Assembly (NCBI GenBank): GCA_000824785.1
Contig: CCNB01000004.1
Coordinates: 172,563 to 236,562, forward strand
Direction of reading: 5' to 3'
DNA length: 64,000 bases
DNA from: Mesorhizobium plurifarium
GTDB taxonomy: Bacteria; Pseudomonadota; Alphaproteobacteria; Rhizobiales; Rhizobiaceae
The notes under the pieces are model-generated. The model was not told the origin of the DNA, ran no database searches, and was given only the letters and a program-made list of their open reading frames with translations. Shown here piece by piece: positions 8,174-16,602 of the stretch (position 1 is its first letter; every line of letters starts with the position of its first letter). The translations under genes were made by a program, and so were the position numbers.

Positions 8174-9148
8174 TCATTGCGCGACAGCGAAGGCACGCAT
8201 GGCGACACGTTGGATAAAGGCCACGACCCGTTCAGGTTCCACAAATTGCGGCATGTGGCCGAGACCTTCGACCCGTTCGAAGTCGAGGCCCTTAATCTTG
8301 TCCAGCATCGGTTCGCCATGAACGGCCTCGCCGATCACCTGATCGCTGGTGCCGAACAGGATGCCTGACGGCATCGCTATGTCGCGGTAACGCCGTTCGA
8401 TTTCGCCAAGGTCCCGTTCCACGGCCACGACATCGGTGGATGTGGCGAAATAGTGGGACGGACGCAAGCCGAGCCATCCCCCGCCGGCGACCATGTAGTC
8501 CGCGGGGACCGCTTGCGGCGCGAAAATGAACCTCAGCGTCGGCCGCGCGTAACGAAGGCTGAGCGGTATCGCCACCGTATAGGCCAGGACGCGGCGCAGC
8601 AGCGGCGATGGAACATAGAGCAGCTCAAACCGCTGGCGTATCCTCGCTTCGTGATGCGTCAGCGGCGAGAGCAGCGCAATGCCGGAAATTGCCGTCGGGT
8701 GCCCGGTTGCCAGAGCAAGCGCGATGGCCCCGCCGAGCGAATGGCCGACGACGAGCGGCCGCTCCAGGCGCAATTCCTCGATGAAGCGCCGCACGATGTC
8801 GGCCTGTTCGGGCAATCGGCCGGTCGCGCCCCTTGCCCGAACCGAATAGCCGGAACCTGGCCGGTCGAGCGCGATCAGCCGGAAACCAGGACCGAAGCGC
8901 CCGAACATCGTGTGGCGGAAATGGTGGAGCTGAGCGCCGAGCCCGTGCACGAAGACGATAGGTCTGCCCTCGCCCTCTTCCACATAGTGGATGCGGTTGC
9001 CGTCGATCTCGATGAATTTCCCGCAAGGCGGCACCAGTCCTTCGGCCTTTGCCGCGGTCCGCCAGGTCGCAAGCATCAAGGCGAGCATGGCAAGGACGAC
9101 GGCGGCAAGCAGGCCGGCAAGCAGCCACAAGACTATCGATATCGGCAT
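8174..9148 (-). CDS. Membrane-anchored alpha/beta hydrolase
   Basis: The product is 324 residues from ATG 9148; the frame extends to 9217 but the hydrophobic N-terminus starts at 9148. Residues about 3-28 form one membrane helix (ISIVLWLLAGLLAAVVLAML). The catalytic domain follows with VFVHGLGA (oxyanion), DRPGSGYS and VVGHSLGGA (nucleophile Ser), then a late GHMPQFVEPE His region. This is a standard alpha/beta hydrolase fold. Lipase, esterase or haloperoxidase-like activity cannot be told apart. The active domain probably faces the periplasm. Confidence 0.85.
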   Translation of the reverse strand: MPISIVLWLLAGLLAAVVLAMLALMLATWRTAAKAEGLVPPCGKFIEIDGNRIHYVEEGEGRPIVFVHGLGAQLHHFRHTMFGRFGPGFRLIALDRPGSGYSVRARGATGRLPEQADIVRRFIEELRLERPLVVGHSLGGAIALALATGHPTAISGIALLSPLTHHEARIRQRFELLYVPSPLLRRVLAYTVAIPLSLRYARPTLRFIFAPQAVPADYMVAGGGWLGLRPSHYFATSTDVVAVERDLGEIERRYRDIAMPSGILFGTSDQVIGEAVHGEPMLDKIKGLDFERVEGLGHMPQFVEPERVVAFIQRVAMRAFAVAQ

Positions 9149-9288
9149 GTTTTCACCCAGGCCCGACCGACCGCACCATATCCCCAACGGCCGCCGCCAC
9201 AAGCGCGCATCCGACACATTCCCGGTTTCGATTGCGGCCGGCCGCCGGCCGCGTTATCTCAGGCGACCTTTTGCGCCGGAGCCCCGCC

Positions 9289-10029
9289 ATGCCTGAAATC
9301 GTCACCGCCGCCATGCTCGTCATTGGCGACGAGATCCTCTCCGGCCGCACCAAGGACAAGAACATCGGCCATCTCGCCGACATCATGACGGCGATCGGCA
9401 TCGATTTGAAGGAAGTGCGCATCGTCCCCGACGAGGAGGACGAGATCGTTGCGGCGGTGAATGCCGTGCGCGCCCGTTATACCTACGTCTTCACCACCGG
9501 CGGCATCGGCCCCACGCATGACGACATCACCGCCGACTCGATCGCCAAGGCCTTCGGCGTGCCCTGCGAATACGACGCCAAGGCCTACGCGCTGCTCGAG
9601 GCAAGCTATGCCGGGCGCGGCATCGAATTCACCGAAGCGCGCAAGCGCATGGCGCGCATGCCGCGCGGCGCCGACCATATCGACAATCCCGTCTCCGTCG
9701 CGCCGGGCTTTCGCATCGGCAATGTCCATGTCATGGCCGGCGTGCCGTCGATCTTCCAGGCCATGCTCGACAATGTCGTGCCGACGCTCAAGGCCGGCAC
9801 GAAGATGCTGTCGGCCACGGTGCATTGTCCCTTCGGCGAGGGCTTGATCGGCGGGCCGCTGGCTGAGATCCAGAAGGCGCATCCCGACACGATCATCGGC
9901 TCCTATCCCAAATATGGCGACGGCAAATTCTGGACCGAGCTCGTCGTCCGAGCCCGCAGCGAGGAAGCGCTCGAGGCCGCGCGCAAGGACGTCGAGGCGA
10001 TGGTGGCGGGCTTCGTCAAGGCCGACTGA
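9289..10029 (+). CDS. MoCF_biosynth-domain protein (CinA N-terminal-like)
   Basis: The product is 246 residues from ATG 9289, with GGAG upstream. The core is a molybdopterin-binding (MoCF_biosynth) domain: AAMLVIGDEILSGRT, VFTTGGIGPTHDDIT and AGVPSIFQAM. It matches the N-terminal half of CinA but lacks the nicotinamide-deamidase C-terminal domain. Stand-alone versions are common in Rhizobiales and are often labelled competence/damage-inducible protein A; their reaction is unclear, though the family is linked to nucleotide-pyrophosphatase activity. Confidence 0.88.
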   Translation: MPEIVTAAMLVIGDEILSGRTKDKNIGHLADIMTAIGIDLKEVRIVPDEEDEIVAAVNAVRARYTYVFTTGGIGPTHDDITADSIAKAFGVPCEYDAKAYALLEASYAGRGIEFTEARKRMARMPRGADHIDNPVSVAPGFRIGNVHVMAGVPSIFQAMLDNVVPTLKAGTKMLSATVHCPFGEGLIGGPLAEIQKAHPDTIIGSYPKYGDGKFWTELVVRARSEEALEAARKDVEAMVAGFVKAD

Positions 10030-10113
10030 CCGCCGTTCGGCTGGAACCAGTCAACGCGCTGAGGCGTTCCTTCGCTGCGCACGCGCGTAGCGCAAACAAT
10101 TGAGGGACCGGTC

Positions 10114-10947
10114 ATGCGCTTCAAGACAATCGTTGCCATTTTGCAGAACGAACAGGACGCCGAGCGCGTTCTCGATTGCGCCCTTCCGCTTGCCGAGAGG
10201 TTCGAGAGCCATCTCGTCGGCATCCATGCCGAGGCGCTTCCCGTGCCCTACACATCGGCCACCGGCTTCCCGGATACCGAATTCCTCCAGGTCTCGGCCG
10301 AGATGAACAAAGAACGGGCCGACAAGTTGCAGGCCTATTTCCTGAAGCGGATCGAGGAATCCGGCCTGTCCTTCGAGTGGCGGAGCCTGGAAAGCTTCTC
10401 CGGCGACAGCGCGCTGACCGGCATCTCGAGCGTGCGCGCCGCCGATCTGATCATCGCCGCGCAGCGCGATACCGGCGGCGACCCGAGCGCCGACGTCGAC
10501 ACGCTGGTCTACGATGCCGGCCGGCCGGTGCTGGTCGTGCCCCACGCCGGGCCGCTGGTCACCACCTTCCGGCGTGTGCTGCTTGCCTGGAACGGCAGCA
10601 AGGAAGCGGCTCGCGCGGCTTTCGATGCCCTGCCCTTCATCGCCGAGGCCGACAAGACCGACATTCTCGTCATCGACCCGCCGGAGACACTCGACGAATC
10701 TCCGGAAGCCGCCGGCGCCGAGATCGCAGCGGCACTGTCGCGTCACGGCGCCAATGTCGGCGTCTGCGTGCAGAAATCGGACGGCTCCTCGGTCGACGAT
10801 ATCATCCAGTCGCGGATAACCGAGTCCGGCGCCGATCTTCTGGTGCTCGGCGCCTACAGCCACTCCTGGCTGCGCCAGCTCCTGTTCGGCGGCGTCACCC
10901 GCACGGTGCTGCGCACGACGAATGTGGCGGCCTTCCTGTCGCGCTGA
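10114..10947 (+). CDS. Universal stress protein, two UspA domains
   Basis: The product is 277 residues with two tandem UspA domains: residues about 1-145 (KTIVAIL..., ending RPVLVVPH) and about 150-277 (RRVLLAWNGSKEAARA...). The second domain has the ATP-binding pattern GAYSHSWLRQLLFGGVTRTVL. Proteins of this kind are induced by starvation or stress and act in the cytoplasm. No regulatory partner is adjacent. Confidence 0.9.
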   Translation: MRFKTIVAILQNEQDAERVLDCALPLAERFESHLVGIHAEALPVPYTSATGFPDTEFLQVSAEMNKERADKLQAYFLKRIEESGLSFEWRSLESFSGDSALTGISSVRAADLIIAAQRDTGGDPSADVDTLVYDAGRPVLVVPHAGPLVTTFRRVLLAWNGSKEAARAAFDALPFIAEADKTDILVIDPPETLDESPEAAGAEIAAALSRHGANVGVCVQKSDGSSVDDIIQSRITESGADLLVLGAYSHSWLRQLLFGGVTRTVLRTTNVAAFLSR

Positions 10948-10963
10948 TTCATTTTAGCGCGAC
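10938..10963 (+). terminator. Hairpin overlapping the usp stop codon
   Basis: GTCGCGCT (10938-10945) pairs perfectly with AGCGCGAC (10956-10963) around an AT-rich 10-nt loop that includes the stop codon. There is no T-run after it, so it may act as an mRNA 3'-end structure rather than a classical terminator. Confidence 0.4.
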
Positions 10964-11083
10964 GCGCCTAGAGTCCACAGCCCTGGCCAGCCCTCCCCTT
11001 GCCAAGCCCGGCGCTTTCCGGCTAATTCCGCCTGCATTCCAGTGTTTCTGCGCGCCGACGGCGCGCCTTGCGGAGTGCGAACC

Positions 11084-11584
11084 ATGTCCCTTCCCGAAAA
11101 AGCTTTTCCCGTCTCGTGGGACCAGTTCCACCGCGACGCCCGTGCGCTTTCCTGGCGGCTTTCCGGCGCCAGCAAGGGACAATGGAAAGCGATCGTCTGC
11201 ATCACGCGCGGCGGACTGGTGCCCGCCGCCATCATCGCGCGCGAGCTCGGCATCCGCATTATTGAGACGGTCTGCGTCGCCTCCTATCATGACTACACCA
11301 GCCAGGGGCAGTTGCAGGTCCTGAAGGAGATTTCGCCTTCGCTGCTTGCCGATGACGGCGCCGGCGTGCTCATCATCGACGACCTGACCGATACCGGCAA
11401 GACGGCCGGCATTGTGCGCGCCATGATGCCGAAGGCGCATTTCGCGACCGTCTATGCCAAGCCGAAGGGCCGGCCGCTGGTCGATACATTCGTCACCGAG
11501 GTCAGCCAGGACACCTGGATCTACTTTCCCTGGGATATGGGCTTCACGTACCAGAAGCCGATCGCGGATGATCACGCGGGCTGA
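11084..11584 (+). CDS. gpt: Xanthine phosphoribosyltransferase
   Basis: The product is 166 residues from ATG 11084 with CGGAG 9-12 nt upstream; the frame extends to 11042 without support. The type I PRTase PRPP motif is [13 protein letters not shown] (about residues 95-107). ITRGGLVPA is the pyrophosphate-binding loop, and the C-terminal TWIYFPWD..F is typical of bacterial XPRT/Gpt. It converts xanthine and guanine with PRPP to the nucleotides, i.e. purine salvage, often at the membrane. Together with adenine deaminase it gives a purine-salvage theme to this end of the window. Confidence 0.93.
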   Translation: MSLPEKAFPVSWDQFHRDARALSWRLSGASKGQWKAIVCITRGGLVPAAIIARELGIRIIETVCVASYHDYTSQGQLQVLKEISPSLLADDGAGVLIIDDLTDTGKTAGIVRAMMPKAHFATVYAKPKGRPLVDTFVTEVSQDTWIYFPWDMGFTYQKPIADDHAG

Positions 11585-11842
11585 ACGGCCGCTATTGCCT
11601 GAAAAATCTGGCCGGAAACCGATCGCGGAGGATCACGCCGGCCGAGCGGGCCCTCGTGTCACCAGAGGAACTGCCTCAAAAGCCGGTCCAGTAACCGCGC
11701 CAATGAGCGCAACTACTTGGGCAGATGACCTTTTCTGGTGGTATTTCCCGATAGAGTGAAGTTTTTTACTTTTAAAGCCCACAATTCACCATAAGATTCG
11801 TAAGGTGGCAAACGATTCTGGAGGCTGGGGCAGCTTCTCATC
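11585..11842 (+). other. Intergenic region with a degenerate copy of the gpt 3' end
   Basis: About 258 bp carry no convincing gene. Bases 11616-11650 repeat the last codons of gpt (11556-11590) with a few changes: AAGCCGATCGCGGATGATCA versus AAACCGATCGCGGAGGATCA. The second half (11730-11800) is AT-rich and probably holds the promoter of the Nudix gene, but I cannot place -35 and -10 boxes securely. Confidence 0.55.
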
Positions 11843-12331
11843 ATGTTGACGAGACCGGCGACGCACAACCAGATGGCCGAAAGAGTCCGGCGGCTCTTTG
11901 GCGTCGCGCCTTGTCGCCTGCAGGTTGCCGCCTTGCCCTGGCGTGAGGGCGAGAACGGCGTCGAGATCATGCTGATCACCAGTCGCGACACCGGGCGCTG
12001 GGTGCTGCCAAAGGGTTGGCCGGAGGCCAGGGAACCGCTTTGCGAGGCCGCCGCGCGCGAAGCGGGCGAGGAAGCCGGGCTGCGCGGCACCGTCCGGCAT
12101 CTCGAAGCCGGCCGCTATTTCTATGCCAAGGTCCTCGCCTCAGGCGAGGAAGTGCCTTGCGAGGTGCTGGTCTTTCCGCTGCATGTCGAGCGCGTGGCGG
12201 ATCGCTGGAAAGAGAAGCGCGCGCGCACGCGCAAATGGGTCGGCCCGGACGAAGCCGTCAATATGGTCAACGAACCCGACCTTTGCCAGATCATAGCCGG
12301 CTTCTGCGCAGCGCCGCACAAGTTCGCCTGA
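11843..12331 (+). CDS. Nudix hydrolase, DIPP/Ap4A-like
   Basis: The product is 162 residues from ATG 11843; ATG 11873 is an alternative. The Nudix box is GWPEAREPLCEAAAREAGEEAGL, preceded by WVLPKGWPE, the signature of diphosphoinositol-polyphosphate/diadenosine-polyphosphate hydrolases. Downstream WKEKRARTRKWVGPDEA is also typical of this group. Such enzymes cleave dinucleoside or inositol polyphosphates; the substrate here is inferred only from subgroup motifs. It is a single gene ended by repeat A4. Confidence 0.87.
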   Translation: MLTRPATHNQMAERVRRLFGVAPCRLQVAALPWREGENGVEIMLITSRDTGRWVLPKGWPEAREPLCEAAAREAGEEAGLRGTVRHLEAGRYFYAKVLASGEEVPCEVLVFPLHVERVADRWKEKRARTRKWVGPDEAVNMVNEPDLCQIIAGFCAAPHKFA

Positions 12332-12338
12332 TTCAAAG

Positions 12339-12403
12339 CAATCCCAGGGAAAAGTGCGCGGTTGGGCTCGGCGACTTCGCCATAGCCCTCCGGCCGGAAT
12401 TGC
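12339..12403 (+). repeat. Palindromic intergenic repeat, family A (copy with enlarged centre)
   Basis: The left arm GCAATCCCAGGGAAAAG and right arm CCGGCCGGAATTGC match other A copies. The centre is longer (about 35 bp, 12356-12390). It sits between the converging Nudix and GNAT-like genes. Confidence 0.75.
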
Positions 12404-12420
12404 GTCGTATCGCAAGATCG

Positions 12421-13587
12421 TCAGACACGGCCGAAATCATCGGAACTGAGCCGGGTCCAACGATCGCCCATCAAACCGCCGACGAAGATGTCGCCGGAGC
12501 GGACCGCTTCCGTGACATCGGCAATGCGCGAGCGCACCATCGTGCCCCCGGCATAGTGGAAGAAGACGTTCTTGTAGCCGAAGAGTTGAGGCATGAACTT
12601 GCTCTGGGTCTGGCCGGCAATGCCCACGCAGCCCAAATCCCGCGCAGCCGCGATGAGAGCATCCAGCGTTGCCCCCCAGTGGGGCCCGGAGGCCTGGATT
12701 TGCAGGAGGTTCGCGATGCCGCCGGCCTGGCCATAGAAGGCGTAGCATCCCAGCATCTTGCCTGTTTCATCGTGAATTCCGCCGAAATGAAGTGGCCCGT
12801 CGGCTTGCTTCTCAGCCGCCAGGGCGAGCAACCGCGGCAACTCGCCATCCCTCCAGCTCGGACGCAGGGAATAATCGGCCATGAGGACAGGCAGCCGCTC
12901 CGCGAACCGGGCCGCATCGATCGGCTCCCGATGGATCCGTTGGCTTGACGAGTGCTGGGCCGGCGGCTCGAACCTTTTTCGTGCGAGCGCATCCAATGCT
13001 CCCGCGAAGGGATCGAGCGCAAGACGAGGCATCCCCGGCCATTTGCGGCGCAGCATGGCGACGGCCATAGCGCCCGGCCGGAAAACACAGGTCCATTCCA
13101 GACAATGCACCGGCAGGAGCTGATACTTCATCGGACGCGCGAAGGCCAAGGATGTCCGATTGGCGGAATCGGTCAGGTACAGGTCGAATTCGCCTTGATG
13201 CAGGGCACGCAGCAATTGTGGCCCGGCCCAACCGTGGTCGATGCTGGAGTCGGTCATGAATGGACCGATGATGGCGGCGTTCAATGCCGTTCCGTTGAGC
13301 TCATAGCGGGCCTCCAGGACGCCCATGAAGCCACCCAATCGGCCCTGCGGGTCGATCTGGACAAGAGCCTTGCTCTCATCGCCGCCGAGGTAAAGCTCCC
13401 TCATATAGTCCGCCGTCCGCGCGATAGCGCGGTCGCGCTGGCGGCGACGATGGCGAAACTTCGTCAGGAAGAGCGCGGCGACGTGCTCGAGATCCTCGGC
13501 GGCCAAAGGCCGGACCAAGCCATGGGATTCCAGCGCCGACGGCCCGGCCACCTTGCCCGGGCCCGCTTTTGCGGAAACAGGATTCAT
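12421..13587 (-). CDS. GNAT-like N-acyltransferase fold protein, uncharacterised
   Basis: The product is 388 residues. The N-terminal part looks like a GNAT fold: LVRPLAAEDLEHVAALFLTKF, then GFMGVLEARYELNGTALNAAIIGPFM, the usual strand 4 and acetyl-CoA region. A second, similar half seems to follow around residues 230-350 (HFGGIHDETGKMLGCYAFYG, DLGCVGIAGQTQSKFMPQLFGYKN). No clear catalytic residues or substrate can be named. A remarkably AT-rich region lies upstream of its start. The gene is monocistronic. Confidence 0.6.
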   Translation of the reverse strand: MNPVSAKAGPGKVAGPSALESHGLVRPLAAEDLEHVAALFLTKFRHRRRQRDRAIARTADYMRELYLGGDESKALVQIDPQGRLGGFMGVLEARYELNGTALNAAIIGPFMTDSSIDHGWAGPQLLRALHQGEFDLYLTDSANRTSLAFARPMKYQLLPVHCLEWTCVFRPGAMAVAMLRRKWPGMPRLALDPFAGALDALARKRFEPPAQHSSSQRIHREPIDAARFAERLPVLMADYSLRPSWRDGELPRLLALAAEKQADGPLHFGGIHDETGKMLGCYAFYGQAGGIANLLQIQASGPHWGATLDALIAAARDLGCVGIAGQTQSKFMPQLFGYKNVFFHYAGGTMVRSRIADVTEAVRSGDIFVGGLMGDRWTRLSSDDFGRV

Positions 13588-13679
13588 CGTGAAGGCCTAT
13601 GCGAAAGCGCTGAAGGCTGCCGTTGTTCCCAAAGGAATCTCCATCCGGTCGCTTTCTGCAAAAAATCCCCAAGAGGCCT

Positions 13680-13810
13680 TATTCTGCCACACCCGGTTTT
13701 CTTTTCTGTAAATACATTAGGACAATTGCTTCAGGCCATAAACATACATAAAAACTAAAATATAAATCCCTAAACGTTAGATATATATATAAAGTAATTT
13801 GAACAGTGTA
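13680..13810 (-). promoter_or_regulatory. AT-rich island upstream of the GNAT-like gene
   Basis: Bases 13741-13800 are only about 17% G+C by hand count (10 of 60) and include an ATATATATAT run; bases 13681-13740 are 40%. This is unique in an otherwise GC-rich window. It is the obvious place for the promoter of the minus-strand gene that starts at 13587. No gene is apparent between 13588 and 13975. I could not assign a specific -35/-10 pair. Confidence 0.5.
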
Positions 13811-13912
13811 TTGAGCCGCTCTAACCGCATGACGAGAGGGCGGTTGCAAATGCAGGCGGATTGCCCGGACGATCCTGGCGGGGTAGCAAGGGTCGGACAT
13901 AACGCCCCGCGG

Positions 13913-13937
13913 CCGTTTCCGTGAAACGGTGAAACGC
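13913..13937 (+). repeat. Family B palindrome, partial solo copy
   Basis: CCGTTTCCGTGAAACGGTGAAACGC corresponds to the centre and right arm of the B element at 7270-7302. The left arm is truncated. Confidence 0.7.
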
Positions 13938-13975
13938 TCCAGCGAGCTCGATCCCGGGCCGCATGGCGTCTGACC

Positions 13976-13997
13976 GCGCCCGGCTAAAGCCGGGCGC
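13976..13997 (-). terminator. Strong hairpin after the ABC exporter gene
   Basis: GCGCCCGGC and GCCGGGCGC form a perfect 9-bp stem around a TAAA/TTTA loop, 10 bp beyond the exporter stop codon at 14008. There is no T-run, so termination would not be classical. Confidence 0.5.
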
Positions 13998-14007
13998 AGT
14001 CCTTTCC

Positions 14008-15813
14008 TCAGGCGACGAGGCCCTTGGTCAATTCGAGCGCCTGACGCTCGAAAAGCCGCCGGTAGATGCCGCCGTTCAGCCGGATCAGGTCGTCATGGGA
14101 ACCTTCCTCGGCGATACGCCCGCGATCGAAGACCAGCAGCCGGTCGAGCGCCCGCACCGTCGAGAGCCGGTGCGCGATCACCAGAGTCGTGCGCCCGACC
14201 ATCAGCCGCTCCATCGCCTTCTGGATCAGCACTTCCGATTCCGAGTCGAGGCTCGACGTCGCCTCGTCCAGGATCAGGATGCGCGCATCGGCCAGGAAGG
14301 CGCGGGCGATCGCCACGCGCTGGCGCTCGCCGCCCGACAGCTTCACGCCACGCTCGCCGACCAGGGTTCCATAGCCCTTGGGCAGGCTGGTGATGAAATC
14401 GTGCGCGCTGGCGAGCTTGGCTGCGTGCTCGATCTCGGCTTGGCTGGCGCCGGGCATGCCATAGGCGATGTTCTCGGCAAGCGAGCGGTGGAACAGGATC
14501 GGCTCCTGCTGGACGATGGCGATCTGGCCGCGCAGCGAGGCCTGCTCGACCTGCGCGATGTCCTGCCCGTCGATCAGGATCCGCCCGGCATTCACGTCAT
14601 AGAGCCGCTGGATCAGCTTGACGAAGGTCGTCTTGCCCGAACCCGAATGCCCGACCAGCCCAATGCGTTCGCCCGCGGCGATGTCGACCGAGAAATCGCG
14701 GTAGAGCGGCAGAAGGTGATTGCCGTAGTGGAACGTCACCTTGTCGAAGGCGATACGTCCATCGGTGATCCGGATCGGCCGAGCCCCGGGCCGGTCCTCG
14801 ATGCCGAGCGGTTGGGACTGGAAATCGACCAGTTCCTCCATGTCGTTGATCGAGCGCTGCAGGTTGCGGATATGCGTGCCGATGTCGCGCAGATAGCCCT
14901 GCAGCACGAAGAACGAGGTCAGCACGAAGGCGACATCGCCGGCGCTTGCCTGCCCCCAGGCCCACAGCATGAGGGCAAGCCCGATAACCGCCGCCCGCAT
15001 CACCAGCAGCAGCACCCCTTGCGTGGTGCCGTTGGCGGTGCCGCGCATCCAGGTGCGGCCGGTGCGCAGACGCCACTTGGCGACGACGCGCGCCAGCCGC
15101 GTTTCCTCGCGGGTCTCCGCGCCAAAACCCTTGACGACGGCATTGCAGCTCACCGCGTCGGCCAGCGCGCCGCCCAGCCGCGTGTCCCAGCTGTTGGCGA
15201 GCCGCGCGGGGGGCGCGACATAGCCGAGCGACAGCATCGCCGTGACGGCGATGAACAGCACCGAGCCGGCCGCCACGACGGCTCCCATCAGCGGCCAGAA
15301 CCAGCCGAGCAGCAGCGTCGATCCGACCAGCATGACGACCGACGGCATCAGCGCGATCAGGATCGTGTCGTTGAGCAGGTCCAGCGCCCACATGCCGCGC
15401 GTTATCTTGCGCACCGTCGATCCGGCAAAGCTGTTGGCGTGCCAGTCCGTCGAGAAGCGCTGCACCCGATGGAAGGCATCGGCGGCAATGTCCGACATCA
15501 TCTTCAGCGTCAGCTCGACGATCCACAGGAAGGCCGCGTTGCGCAGCACGACGCCTGCCAGCGCCAGCGCCATCAGGATCGAGAACGCCACCATCGCCGC
15601 ATTCCACGCGACTGCGTCGGTTCCGGCGCCGCCGGCGACGGCATCGACCAGGCGGCCGGAATAGAAGGGTGTCAGCACATCGGCCAGCGTCGAGAGCAGG
15701 AATGCGCCCATGATGAGCGAAAGCCGCCACGGCTGGCGCCGCCAGTGGCTGAAGGTGAAACCAAGCACGCTGCGAAAGGCGCTCGCGCGCAGGTCGATCT
15801 TGAAACGAGCCAT
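14008..15813 (-). CDS. ABC exporter, fused permease and ATPase
   Basis: The product is 601 residues from ATG 15813; the frame extends to 15894 without a clear start signal. The N-terminal half (about 1-320) has six predicted membrane helices typical of the ABCB/MsbA exporter fold. The ATPase half shows Walker A GHSGSGKTT (about 388), signature LSGGERQR (about 490), Walker B ILILDEATSSLD (about 510) and the H-loop IAHRLS. It works as a homodimer in the inner membrane. Substrate is unknown: lipid, drug or peptide export are all possible. It is a single gene. Confidence 0.92.
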   Translation of the reverse strand: MARFKIDLRASAFRSVLGFTFSHWRRQPWRLSLIMGAFLLSTLADVLTPFYSGRLVDAVAGGAGTDAVAWNAAMVAFSILMALALAGVVLRNAAFLWIVELTLKMMSDIAADAFHRVQRFSTDWHANSFAGSTVRKITRGMWALDLLNDTILIALMPSVVMLVGSTLLLGWFWPLMGAVVAAGSVLFIAVTAMLSLGYVAPPARLANSWDTRLGGALADAVSCNAVVKGFGAETREETRLARVVAKWRLRTGRTWMRGTANGTTQGVLLLVMRAAVIGLALMLWAWGQASAGDVAFVLTSFFVLQGYLRDIGTHIRNLQRSINDMEELVDFQSQPLGIEDRPGARPIRITDGRIAFDKVTFHYGNHLLPLYRDFSVDIAAGERIGLVGHSGSGKTTFVKLIQRLYDVNAGRILIDGQDIAQVEQASLRGQIAIVQQEPILFHRSLAENIAYGMPGASQAEIEHAAKLASAHDFITSLPKGYGTLVGERGVKLSGGERQRVAIARAFLADARILILDEATSSLDSESEVLIQKAMERLMVGRTTLVIAHRLSTVRALDRLLVFDRGRIAEEGSHDDLIRLNGGIYRRLFERQALELTKGLVA

Positions 15814-16187
15814 GATGTCATCCGGGCGCAAACGAGCCCGGTCCCGGAAAAATCGAATTGGAAAACCCGCATTCCGCGCCCTGCGGCGCCGCAAAAGAGC
15901 GGGAGGTTCAGTATGGTGGACCGCCTGCCCTGAGGCGGCGACCGGCAGCGGCAGATGCCCGTCCTGCGTCCGGCTCTCCGAAAAAGCTTCGGAAAGCCCG
16001 AGCAGACCTAGGCTTCGCGGCCTCGCATAACGATGTCAAATCCTGCCATACGGTCCTCCCGGAAGGGAATCGCGGAGACGCCCTTATAGGGAGACATCAG
16101 CCGGTCGCCAAGCCGGCCTATCGCCAAAACGGCATCTGGTCCAAGCACTGAGACGAATTTGCAACAACGGCGGGTTGTAGCGGGACC
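15814..16187. other. Intergenic region upstream of the ABC exporter
   Basis: About 374 bp without a convincing gene. It must hold the exporter promoter (minus strand). TCCGAA (15977-15982) and TTCGGA (15988-15993) form a small inverted repeat in it. Short open frames here have no start signal or family resemblance. Confidence 0.4.
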
Positions 16188-16595
16188 TCAGGCAGCGGGT
16201 GAGCGATCCAGCCGCATGTAACGACCCTCCGTCCGGAATCCGAACTTCTGATAGAGGCTGTGAGCGTCGTTGGTTGTGAGGCTCCAATGAGAAACGGTCT
16301 TCATATCGGGATGATCGAGGAGTGCTTGCACAAGCTGTTTGCCGATCCCATGGCCGCGACGCTCCGGCCAGACGATGACGTCGAGTAGATAGGCAAAGAC
16401 GGTATAGTCGGTGATCACGCGGGCGAAACCGACCTGCTCACCATCGAGATAAGCCCCGGCGCAAAGCGAGTTCTCGAAAGCGCGGCGGTTAGCCTCGTCG
16501 GTGCGGGACGCACCCCAATAGCTTCGCATGAGCTGGTCGGAGGTCGCCCGGAAATCGATCCGCGACAGGTCGAAACTGATTTCAATATCTGCCAT
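16188..16595 (-). CDS. GNAT-family N-acetyltransferase
   Basis: The product is 135 residues from ATG 16595, which is 7 bp after the nadE stop codon, so the two are likely co-transcribed. The core has GFARVITDYTVFAYLLDVIVWPERRGHGIGKQLV, with the RRGHGIG pyrophosphate-binding loop of motif A, then SLYQKFGF (motif B). The acceptor is unknown. The compact length is normal for the family. Confidence 0.88.
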   Translation of the reverse strand: MADIEISFDLSRIDFRATSDQLMRSYWGASRTDEANRRAFENSLCAGAYLDGEQVGFARVITDYTVFAYLLDVIVWPERRGHGIGKQLVQALLDHPDMKTVSHWSLTTNDAHSLYQKFGFRTEGRYMRLDRSPAA

Positions 16596-16602
16596 GCAGA
16601 GG

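Noticed and set aside
13679..13900. 73-codon minus-strand frame in the AT-rich island
   Set aside because: Its translation follows base composition (Tyr, Ile and Leu runs) and it has no ribosome-binding site.
13963..15933. 656-codon plus-strand frame over the ABC exporter
   Set aside because: Shadow frame; all ABC motifs are on the minus strand.
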